Of a stretch of 5,289 nucleotides of DNA, positions 1 through 5,289 are shown in pieces. Source of the DNA: Planctomycetales bacterium (lineage in GTDB: Bacteria; Planctomycetota; Planctomycetia; Pirellulales; Thermoguttaceae). Each line of letters starts with the position of its first letter. Within the stretch, counting starts at the first letter, position 1. Under the pieces are notes generated by a model. That model saw only the letters and a program-made list of their open reading frames with translations, searched no databases and was not told the origin of the DNA. Location of the stretch: NCBI GenBank assembly GCA_007127495.1, contig SKZG01000071.1:1-5289 (forward strand), in the 5' to 3' direction. The translations under genes and the position numbers were made by a program.

Positions 1-560
1 CCCGGCTTCTCCTGCAATTCGCGGCGGAAGTTTTCCAGGTGATGGTCCTGCAAGCGGCCCAGGAGCCATGCCCTCGCGTAGATGCCCGGCGTCGAGTGGC
101 CCTGGAAGTACACCTGGTCCGGCGGGAGCCGGCCCTTTTTGCCGCGGAAGAAGTGGTTGAAGGCCACCTCGTACAGCGTCGCGGCCGAAGCAAACGTCGA
201 AATGTGGCCGCCGATGCCCGCACTACGCTTGTTCGCCCGCACCACCATGGCCATGGCATTCCAGCGTAGGATGCTCTTGATGCGGCGTTCCAGTTCGCGG
301 TCGCCGGGGTATTCGGGCTGCTCCTCGACCGGAATGGTGTTGACGTAGGGCGTGGCGCCGAGGTAGGCAAGCCGCACGCCGCGCCGGAACGCCCGCTCCT
401 TCAGCGACTGGATCAGGTACGCGGCCCGCTCCGGCCCGCCCGCCTGGAGCACGTACTCCAGCGCGTCGAGCCATTCGGCCGTCTCGACCGGGTCGGAATC
501 GTGGAAGCGGGCCAGGGGCAGTACCCCGGCGGGCTTGGTTTCATTGGATGGGCGATTCAT
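1..560 (-). CDS. aceE: Pyruvate dehydrogenase E1 component, homodimeric type (N-terminal part, runs off left edge)
   Basis: This is the thiamine-diphosphate-dependent E1 subunit of the pyruvate dehydrogenase complex, which decarboxylates pyruvate and passes the acetyl group to the E2 lipoyl domain in the cytoplasm. Only the first 186 of an expected 880-900 residues are present, and no stop is seen before the edge. The translation matches the AceE N-terminus closely: EWLDALEYVL (29-38), VNTIPVEEQPEYPGDRELER (73-92), the IRWNA-like stretch ILRWNAMAMV (97-106), GGHISTFASAATLYE (117-131), FNHFFRG (134-140) and QVYFQGHSTPGIYAR (149-163). His119 and His155 line up with the His106 and His142 active-site positions of the E. 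coli enzyme (from memory). The GDG cofactor motif lies outside the window. The ATG at 560 is the only ATG before an in-frame stop at 588-590. No Shine-Dalgarno sequence sits at normal spacing. It is a clear core-metabolism gene, 136 bp downstream of the helicase. Confidence 0.96.
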   Translation of the reverse strand, partial: MNRPSNETKPAGVLPLARFHDSDPVETAEWLDALEYVLQAGGPERAAYLIQSLKERAFRRGVRLAYLGATPYVNTIPVEEQPEYPGDRELERRIKSILRWNAMAMVVRANKRSAGIGGHISTFASAATLYEVAFNHFFRGKKGRLPPDQVYFQGHSTPGIYARAWLLGRLQDHHLENFRRELQEKP

Positions 561-605
561 GGTAACATGTCTATGGTGAAAGCGAAATTACCCTCTTCCC
601 CAATG

Positions 606-634
606 ATTGTACGCAGATCACCCCTAGCCGGGAA
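606..634 (-). promoter_or_regulatory. Possible sigma-70-like promoter for aceE
   Basis: On the minus strand there is a TACAAT box (606-611) and, 17 bp upstream, a weak TTCCCG box (629-634). A transcript from here would have a leader of about 40 bases before the aceE ATG. The -10 match is good and the -35 match is poor. The -35 half overlaps an imperfect hairpin (621-647). It is supported only by motif and position in the 136-bp gap; it could be chance. Confidence 0.25.
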
Positions 635-647
635 CCGGTAGGTGGGG
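621..647. repeat. Imperfect inverted repeat in the helicase-aceE gap
   Basis: The arms CCCC-TA-CCGG and CCGG-TA-GGGG flank a GAA loop, with a one-base bulge (627) on one side and a three-base bulge (641-643) on the other. In RNA this gives about ten base pairs. No run of T follows on the minus strand, so it is not a standard intrinsic terminator for the helicase. It could be a regulator-binding site over the possible aceE promoter, a weak RNA structure, or chance in GC-rich DNA. Confidence 0.35.
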
Positions 648-663
648 CTGCAACAAAAATTTG

Positions 664-691
664 GGCTCTTCCGTTTCTGGGTGCAGGCCGC
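664..691 (+). mobile_element. Solitary ISL3-like terminal repeat (orphan element end)
   Basis: The sequence begins GGCTCTTCCGTT and continues through GGTGCAGGCCGC. It matches the left end of the 100-bp element at 4545 over 28 bases with two mismatches and one single-base gap, including the inner GGTGCAGGCCGC. No inverted partner ('GGAAGAGCC') is visible nearby; the only one in the window is at 4636-4644. The flanking 8 bases (656-663, AAAATTTG) do not match the duplication at the other element. It lies 5 bp past the helicase stop and points towards that gene. It is best read as the remnant of an element whose other end has been lost, or as one end of a larger decayed structure. Confidence 0.65.
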
Positions 692-696
692 TGCAA

Positions 697-3510
697 TCAT
701 GCTTTTGCTGCCCGGTTCGTGAGCGCCCGCAGGATCGAGTCGAGCACGGCGTCCAGTTCTTTGCCGACATCGTCGGTCAGAAAACGAAGTACAAGGTAGC
801 CCTGTTCCTGAAGCAATAGATCCTTGCGCCGATCGCGGCGGTAGGCCTCAGCGCTGCCCAGGTGCTGGGGGCCGTCCAACTCGACGGCCACGCGCGCCTC
901 GGCACACAACAGGTCGACCTCCATTCGTCCCGAGCCGTCAAAGGGGATCGGCAGGTCGGCGTTGAGGGCGAACCGACCTACGGTTTCCGGCAGCGACTCG
1001 AGTCGGCTATAGAGAAATGCTTCGGTCGCGCTGCGAGCCCGCCCCACGCCTTCGGCGTCGGGCAGCACCGTGCGGGCTGCATGGACGAAGAGACTTGCCA
1101 ACGGCGCGTCAACGCCGTCGCGGACAAGCCGCCGCACACTGGCCGAGTACTCACTCTTCCATTGTGCGTCCGTCGGCAGAGGCGCCTCAACGGGCCAACC
1201 CGGTATAGCGCTGGCCGGCAGCACAATCGTATACCCCACAGCTTCATACCCGCGGCAACGCCGATCAAACATTCGTGCCAGCATGGGTACGTTCAGGTCA
1301 GCGTAGTCGACCACGCGGACCTCGCGTTTGCGATGGTGCAATCGATGCAACCGACCGGCGTACTGGGCAATCGTCCCGCGCCACGAAACCGGTAGCGTCA
1401 GGAATAGGGTATCGAGCCGCGCGTCGTCAAAGCCTTCGCCGATGTAACGCCCCGTGGCAAGCAACACGCGTTCCTCGCCGTCGAGAATGGTCGCCAACCG
1501 GTCGGAAGTGGCTCGGGTGATCTTCTTTCCTGCACCCCCGCGTAGCACCACGACGTGGCGGATGACCGGGGACAATCGAGCCGCCAGTTCGTCGAGGTGC
1601 TCGTTTCGTTCGGTCAGCACGAGCGGCGAGCGGCCTTCACGAACGGCTTCGACGATGTCACCGCAAATGGCGTCGTTGCGCTGCCGGTCGGCAATGAGTT
1701 CACGATACAGGTCGTGGAATTGGATTCTCGCATCGGGATTGGCGGCAATCGCGGGGCGAAACGCCGTCGGACGAACCAGGACAAGGTGCCGGAACGGCCG
1801 CGAAGCGGCTTGTGCCTTGGCATCGACCCGGTGTCGCACGGGGCCGCACTGCATCAGAATGATCGGATGCCGGCCGTCCTTGCGAGTGACCGTTGCGGAG
1901 AGCCCCGTCACGAATTTCGCCTTCGCCCTCCGAACCACCAGTTCGAAGCTCCGGGCCGATACGTGGTGGCACTCGTCGACAACCAGGTGTCCATAGCCTG
2001 CCACGCAGTCCTTGACCTCACCTCGGCGTACCAGGCTCTGCATGACCGCAACGTCGAGCGATCCGTTGGGGCGGTTCCGGCCGCCGCCCATGCGACCAAT
2101 GGCCGTCCGAGTCAGGCCAAGAAACGTGGAAAGCCGTTCCACCCATTGATCCATCAACTGGCGGCGGTGTACGAGCACGAGGGTGTTTACACCGCGCTGG
2201 GCAATGAGCCACGCGGCGACCACCGTCTTTCCGAAAGCCGTTGTTGCCGAAAGAACCCCCGTGTCATGCACCGCCATGGCATGGGCCGCTTTTTCCTGCT
2301 CCGGAAGCAATTCACCGTGGAACTCGGCGTGCAGGGGCGTGCCAACAAACCGCTTGTCGTGAACGACCATTTCCACGCGCAGCTTTTCAAGCAAAGCCTC
2401 CACGTCGCCGAAACAGCCGCGAGGAAGCCCGATATGCTGGGGGTAGTCCTCAGCACATGCGATGATACGCGGTGTTCCGTAGGTCGGCAAACGCATGGCC
2501 TGCGCCTTATAGAACTCAGGGTTCTGAAACGCCGCGCACTGCACGAGTCGATTGCGAAGTCCGGGGGGCAATGGAGCTTTGGGAATGTAGATCTGGTCAG
2601 CAAGGATCAGTTCCAGGCGTTTCGGCAGTGGCCCGGTAATCGTCGGCGCCTTCACTCGGCGAGAAGGCGACTCGCCCCACGGGGCGGCGCCGTCTTCCTC
2701 AGGCTGGGCCACACGAACACCGACGATGCGCCCCCGCCGGGCGGCTTTCTCCACAAGGGCCTCCGCGCCCGCTCGGCTTACTCTTCCCACTCGCGACAGG
2801 TACGCCCATTGGTCCGGGTGAGGCAGGTATCGTTCATCCAGAAACACACTGTTTCCCAGATCCCGCGGTCTTCTTTGCAGTGGCAAGGCAATCAAATTGC
2901 CAAAACCGCCTTGCGGCAGTGTATCCTGATTCGGGAAGAAACGGTCGTAGGAGTGCAAGCCGACCTCGGGCCGATGGTCTAGAGTTTCCGTCAGCACGTG
3001 CGCGCCGAGACGGCGCGCAAGCGCGGCAGACACCGCCTCCTCGAAAAAGAACCACAGATGAGCGCCATTGCCCGACCGCGAGCGTTCCAACGAAGCCGAA
3101 AGGTCCATGCGCCGGCATGTATCGAGGACGGCTGCTACATCGTCCTGCCAGTGTGCTTTGTCAAAGTCGACGGCCAGAAAGAAGACACTTTCGTCCTGGA
3201 GCATTGGATAGATGCCCATGACGAAATCGCGTCCGCTGCCGCCCTGGCCCAGAAGATGCCTGCGCACGACGTCGTCGGTGAGGGGTAAGAACCGTCGCTG
3301 CGGACATTCCAAGCATTTTACTTTCGGCTTCGCGCAAAGGCCCCGCGCCCATTCGTTCGCGCAGGCGGGCTGGTAGCCCGACTTGCCGGTCCGACGGCTC
3401 TCGAAACGATGGGCGTATACGTCGTCGCGCCCGCGAAATAGCGAGCGAAACAAAGCGACCTTCGCCTCCGGGGCCGACCGATGATGGACTGGTGCATCGC
3501 GCGAAGCCAT
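697..3510 (-). CDS. Primase-helicase-nuclease fusion protein (TOTE conflict-system AEP domain, SF2 helicase, DUF559/Vsr-like nuclease)
   Basis: A 937-residue protein with three enzyme modules, in this order. (1) Residues ~20-245 are an archaeo-eukaryotic primase-like domain. It starts with a probable zinc site (C50, C59, C66, C69), then the metal-binding AVDFDK (113-118; D115, D117), SRSGNGAHLWFFF (144-156; H151), HSYDRFFPNQD (186-196) and GGFGNLIALPLQ (201-212). (2) Residues ~395-740 are a superfamily 2 helicase: Walker A TTAFGKT (423-429), DECHH (512-516), GLSATVTRKDG (536-546) and motif VI QYAGRLHR (716-723). (3) Residues ~825-932 are a DUF559/Vsr-like PD-(D/E)xK nuclease: EVDLL (864-868), VELDGPQH (876-883) and YRRDRRKD (890-897). 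All the key residues I know for these folds are present, so it looks intact. This family is predicted to act in conflicts with phages or mobile DNA; its substrate is unknown. The ATG at 3510 is the first ATG in frame, 7 bp after the PAP2 stop, without a clear Shine-Dalgarno sequence, which suggests read-through or coupling. Confidence 0.93.
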   Translation of the reverse strand: MASRDAPVHHRSAPEAKVALFRSLFRGRDDVYAHRFESRRTGKSGYQPACANEWARGLCAKPKVKCLECPQRRFLPLTDDVVRRHLLGQGGSGRDFVMGIYPMLQDESVFFLAVDFDKAHWQDDVAAVLDTCRRMDLSASLERSRSGNGAHLWFFFEEAVSAALARRLGAHVLTETLDHRPEVGLHSYDRFFPNQDTLPQGGFGNLIALPLQRRPRDLGNSVFLDERYLPHPDQWAYLSRVGRVSRAGAEALVEKAARRGRIVGVRVAQPEEDGAAPWGESPSRRVKAPTITGPLPKRLELILADQIYIPKAPLPPGLRNRLVQCAAFQNPEFYKAQAMRLPTYGTPRIIACAEDYPQHIGLPRGCFGDVEALLEKLRVEMVVHDKRFVGTPLHAEFHGELLPEQEKAAHAMAVHDTGVLSATTAFGKTVVAAWLIAQRGVNTLVLVHRRQLMDQWVERLSTFLGLTRTAIGRMGGGRNRPNGSLDVAVMQSLVRRGEVKDCVAGYGHLVVDECHHVSARSFELVVRRAKAKFVTGLSATVTRKDGRHPIILMQCGPVRHRVDAKAQAASRPFRHLVLVRPTAFRPAIAANPDARIQFHDLYRELIADRQRNDAICGDIVEAVREGRSPLVLTERNEHLDELAARLSPVIRHVVVLRGGAGKKITRATSDRLATILDGEERVLLATGRYIGEGFDDARLDTLFLTLPVSWRGTIAQYAGRLHRLHHRKREVRVVDYADLNVPMLARMFDRRCRGYEAVGYTIVLPASAIPGWPVEAPLPTDAQWKSEYSASVRRLVRDGVDAPLASLFVHAARTVLPDAEGVGRARSATEAFLYSRLESLPETVGRFALNADLPIPFDGSGRMEVDLLCAEARVAVELDGPQHLGSAEAYRRDRRKDLLLQEQGYLVLRFLTDDVGKELDAVLDSILRALTNRAAKA

Positions 3511-3517
3511 CGGGAGT

Positions 3518-4441
3518 CTATGCGGCTTCGCGCCGCGGCCTGGCCGGTTGCGAAGCAGCGACGCTGCCCGTTCGCGGTCCTGCGGCCACGGCAGCCGGCA
3601 GACGCCGGCGCAGCGGTTCCGCTACGGTGGCCGCGCGCCGTGCGGCCGGGAGCGCATTGGACAGCAGCAGGTAGTCGAGCGCACAGCCGACGAAATAGAG
3701 GAATGCCGCCGCCCACAGTACATCGCTGGCAAAATGTCGCCCCTGGACGACCCGGCCCATGCCAACCACCACGCCGCAACCCAATCCGAACGCTAGGCAT
3801 GCAGCCGCAAGCCGCGGGTGGCGACGGTAGAGCAGAAAGGCGGGCGCAATCATACAAAACCCCGCCGCCGCATGGCCCGAGGGAAACGAGTAGTGATTGT
3901 CGCCAAGGCCTCGATCCAGCACGTGAACGAACGGCTGATCGCCGCCAAAGGGAATCGTCTGATCGGGCCGGGGACGGCCCCAATGCCCCTTGTACACCAC
4001 GTTGACCAAAACAATCGGCCCCAGCACCAAGAAGGCCAACAAGAACACCGACGCTCGCTTACGCTCCGGACCAACCTCGCGGAAAGCCGCCACCGCCAGC
4101 ACGGCCAGGCTGCCCAGGCCGAGCAGGCATGTGGGCAACAGCCCCCAGTAATAGATTGCCAGGAGCACCGGGTGGTTGGCCAGCGAGAAGCCGTTCTCCG
4201 ACGCCCCGTCGTGAAACAGCCCGGAAATCCACATGTCGGCTTCCGTGACGCGAAACAGCAGCGTTGCCAGCAGCACCAGCAAGCAGGGCGCTACGAGGGG
4301 GACGTTCTGACCCGCGTCGAACAACCGGCGGTCCCAGCGTGCCAGGCGCGTAGGTTGTGCCCCGCCCGCGGTACCCGGTGCCGCCACCGGAGCCTTGCGG
4401 GTCGATTGTGCGAATGAGAATTGCTTTGAGTTTTGATCCAT
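3518..4441 (-). CDS. PAP2-family membrane phosphatase (probable lipid phosphatase, lipid A phosphatase-like)
   Basis: This 307-residue integral membrane enzyme should remove phosphate from a lipid such as phosphatidate, undecaprenyl pyrophosphate or lipid A at the outer face of the inner membrane. All three PAP2 signature motifs are complete: K151-x6-RP (KGHWGRPRP, 151-159), PSGH (187-190) and R230-x5-H236-x3-D240 (RVVQGRHFASD). Hydrophobic segments lie at about 48-64, 91-118, 130-150, 193-206, 211-229 and 241-260, the usual six. The GRPRP...FGG...SFPSGH wording resembles lipid A phosphatases, and the LptF/LptG neighbour supports an envelope role, but the substrate is inference. The ATG at 4441 (MDQNSKQ) is preferred. 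The frame stays open upstream to a GTG at 4627 inside the mobile element, but that extension looks non-conserved. The C-terminus (265-307) is a low-complexity, Ala/Arg-rich cytoplasmic tail. It ends 7 bp before the helicase start. Confidence 0.92.
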   Translation of the reverse strand: MDQNSKQFSFAQSTRKAPVAAPGTAGGAQPTRLARWDRRLFDAGQNVPLVAPCLLVLLATLLFRVTEADMWISGLFHDGASENGFSLANHPVLLAIYYWGLLPTCLLGLGSLAVLAVAAFREVGPERKRASVFLLAFLVLGPIVLVNVVYKGHWGRPRPDQTIPFGGDQPFVHVLDRGLGDNHYSFPSGHAAAGFCMIAPAFLLYRRHPRLAAACLAFGLGCGVVVGMGRVVQGRHFASDVLWAAAFLYFVGCALDYLLLSNALPAARRAATVAEPLRRRLPAAVAAGPRTGSVAASQPARPRREAA

Positions 4442-4459
4442 CAAGGGAAACAGCCCATT

Positions 4460-4474
4460 TTCACGGCCCGTGAA
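4460..4474. promoter_or_regulatory. Perfect 15-bp palindrome upstream of the PAP2 gene (possible operator)
   Basis: TTCACGG-C-CCGTGAA is an exact inverted repeat with 7-bp arms around one central base. It lies 18 bp upstream of the PAP2 ATG, in non-coding sequence between the start codon and the mobile element. Its size and symmetry fit a site for a dimeric helix-turn-helix regulator, though no regulator is encoded here and I do not recognise the motif. In RNA it could form a tight stem close to the ribosome entry region. Confidence 0.45.
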
Positions 4475-4536
4475 CGCCTGTGCCTGATACAGCGTCTTTA
4501 TCGGTTGCGCAGTATCGATGCTTTGGGAAATCTTGG

Positions 4537-4544
4537 CAGTTTTT
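4537..4544. repeat. Target-site duplication, left copy (CAGTTTTT)
   Basis: CAGTTTTT directly abuts the left terminal repeat of the miniature element and is repeated exactly at 4645-4652. Eight bases is the duplication length made by ISL3-family transposases. Confidence 0.85.
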
Positions 4545-4644
4545 GGCTCCTCCGTTTTTGGTGCAGGCCGCGTAATATAGTAGGCACACGCCGCTGTGCC
4601 GTCCCGAAAACAAAGGATACGCTGCACCTAAGAACGGAAGAGCC
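4545..4644. mobile_element. 100-bp miniature inverted-repeat element (MITE) with ISL3-like ends
   Basis: The left end (4545-4566, GGCTCCTCCGTT...GGTGCAG) and the right end read in reverse (4644-4622, GGCTCTTCCGTT...GGTGCAG) match with two mismatches and one single-base gap. Both ends touch an exact 8-bp direct repeat, CAGTTTTT, which is direct evidence of a transposition event. The GGCTCTTC start and the 8-bp duplication fit the ISL3 (IS204/IS1001/IS1165) family from memory. It has no room for a transposase, so it must have been moved in trans. A central hairpin, GGCACA (4583-4588) with TGTGCC (4595-4600) around a 6-base loop, gives the whole element strong fold-back potential. It sits between the LptF/LptG stop and the PAP2 start, where it could alter read-through or supply start or promoter sequence. 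Confidence 0.88.
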
Positions 4645-4652
4645 CAGTTTTT
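4645..4652. repeat. Target-site duplication, right copy (CAGTTTTT)
   Basis: This is an exact second copy of the 8-bp sequence at 4537-4544, directly next to the right terminal repeat. The pair marks the insertion point 13 bp past the permease stop codon. Confidence 0.85.
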
Positions 4653-4664
4653 GTAGAGGCCGCA

Positions 4665-5289
4665 TCAATGGCGAATGACCCTTCGCAGCAACACCAGCCC
4701 GGGCCCGATCATGACGATGTTTCCCAGCCAGAACGACCAGGGGGGCAGCTTGCCGGTGGTGGATAGGTTTTCGCTGAGCATCAGCAGGGGATAGTACAGG
4801 ACAAGGATCGGCAGGAAGCACACGAAAAACGTCGTGATGACGTCGGCGTTTCGTCGCATCGCCGCAACCGGCGCGCCAATCAGCACGAAGCAGAAGCACG
4901 TGAAGCCATTCGACCACCGGCGAAACGGTTCGGTGCGCAGGCGATAGATACGCCACCGCAGACGGTCGAGATGCCGCAGCTCGGCATCGGTCGGAGGGCT
5001 GCCGGACGCCACGCGCTGCAGAAAGTCTTCTTCCTGCTGCTCGACCGACTCGCGAAGCTCGCGAACGTGCTCGGCGATTTGACGGGTGGCAAGCCAGTCG
5101 CGATGGACCGGAATATGGGGTTTATTGAACGGCACCGCGTATTTTTGCGTATCGGTGAAGCTCAGCCGCACGTGCCCTTCCACGTCCACTTCGCCGTTGC
5201 GGCAGTAGATGTTCAGAACCCGCTCGTCAAAATCGGCACGAAGCTCAGCGGCTTCGGCCGAGAGGGTCAGCGCGGGCTCATTGCCCCGA
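4665..5289 (-). CDS. LptF/LptG-family lipopolysaccharide export permease (C-terminal part, runs off right edge)
   Basis: This is a membrane subunit of the LptB2FG ABC exporter, which extracts lipopolysaccharide from the inner membrane and feeds it to the periplasmic bridge. The frame has no stop from the right edge to the TGA at 4665-4667, giving 207 visible residues; the true start lies outside. The first ~60 residues (ending DVEGHVRLSFTDTQKYAV) look like the end of the periplasmic beta-jellyroll. A charged helical stretch follows (about residues 66-125). Then come three membrane helices: WSNGFTCFCFVLIGAPVAA (125-143), the VITTFFVCFLPILVLYYPL region (150-168) and the segment at 184-204 ending LLRRVIRH. 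The C-terminal three-helix block is as expected for LptF/LptG, and the CFLPILVLYYPL wording is typical of planctomycete members as I recall them. LptF and LptG cannot be told apart from this part. Confidence 0.88.
   Translation of the reverse strand, partial: RGNEPALTLSAEAAELRADFDERVLNIYCRNGEVDVEGHVRLSFTDTQKYAVPFNKPHIPVHRDWLATRQIAEHVRELRESVEQQEEDFLQRVASGSPPTDAELRHLDRLRWRIYRLRTEPFRRWSNGFTCFCFVLIGAPVAAMRRNADVITTFFVCFLPILVLYYPLLMLSENLSTTGKLPPWSFWLGNIVMIGPGLVLLRRVIRH

Noticed and set aside
223..474. 83-residue minus-strand frame within aceE
   Set aside because: Arg/Ala/Gly-rich alternative frame inside a clear AceE coding region.
682..695. Short hairpin TGCAG-GCCG-CTGCA after the helicase stop as an intrinsic terminator
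   Set aside because: Only five base pairs, and no T-run follows directly on the minus strand; the nearest T-rich stretch is over 20 bases further on.
862..1395. 177-residue plus-strand frame
   Set aside because: Antisense to the C-terminal nuclease part of the helicase gene, with no motif or plausible hydrophobic core.
1555..2982. 475-residue open frame on the plus strand opposite the helicase
   Set aside because: It lies wholly antisense to a protein with intact, family-typical motifs. It shows no recognisable domain, and long shadow frames are expected in GC-rich coding DNA.
3318..3983. Alternative 221-residue minus frame overlapping PAP2 and the helicase N-terminus
   Set aside because: Low-complexity Arg/Ser/Gly-rich translation in the wrong frame relative to two proteins with complete signature motifs.
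3481..4417. Several plus-strand frames opposite the PAP2 gene and the helicase start
   Set aside because: Arg/Pro/Gln-rich translations without domains, all antisense to well-supported genes.

Overview
The window looks like a planctomycete chromosome segment, or that of a close relative. The evidence is moderately high GC (roughly 60% by eye), an LptF/LptG permease with the C-terminal wording I associate with Planctomycetes, a homodimeric-type pyruvate dehydrogenase E1 (AceE), and weak or absent Shine-Dalgarno sequences. The lineage call is inference from protein style, not a computed placement.

All four recognisable protein genes lie on the minus strand, so transcription runs from high to low coordinates. 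In that order they are: (1) the C-terminal 207 residues of an LptF/LptG-type lipopolysaccharide export permease, whose 5' part lies beyond the right edge (4665-5289); (2) a 223-bp gap carrying a 100-bp miniature inverted-repeat element (4545-4644) with an exact 8-bp target duplication; (3) a membrane PAP2-family lipid phosphatase (3518-4441); (4) seven bases further on, a 937-residue primase-helicase-nuclease fusion protein of the family labelled 'TOTE conflict system' (697-3510); (5) a 136-bp gap with a solitary copy of the same mobile-element end; and (6) the first 186 residues of aceE, running off the left edge (1-560).

The two flanks are housekeeping: envelope lipid transport with a lipid phosphatase on the right, and central carbon metabolism on the left. 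The PAP2 phosphatase fits beside LptF/LptG as an enzyme acting on lipid A or a related envelope phospholipid. The primase-helicase-nuclease is the accessory-type gene. It sits directly behind PAP2, probably on the same transcript, and the PAP2-helicase pair is bracketed by inverted ISL3-like terminal repeats at 664 and 4644.

The best-supported new observation is the small mobile element at 4545-4644. It has 22-23 bp imperfect terminal repeats, a central hairpin and a perfect 8-bp flanking duplication. A related orphan end lies 5 bp past the helicase stop codon. Long plus-strand frames opposite the helicase and PAP2 genes are GC-driven shadows.
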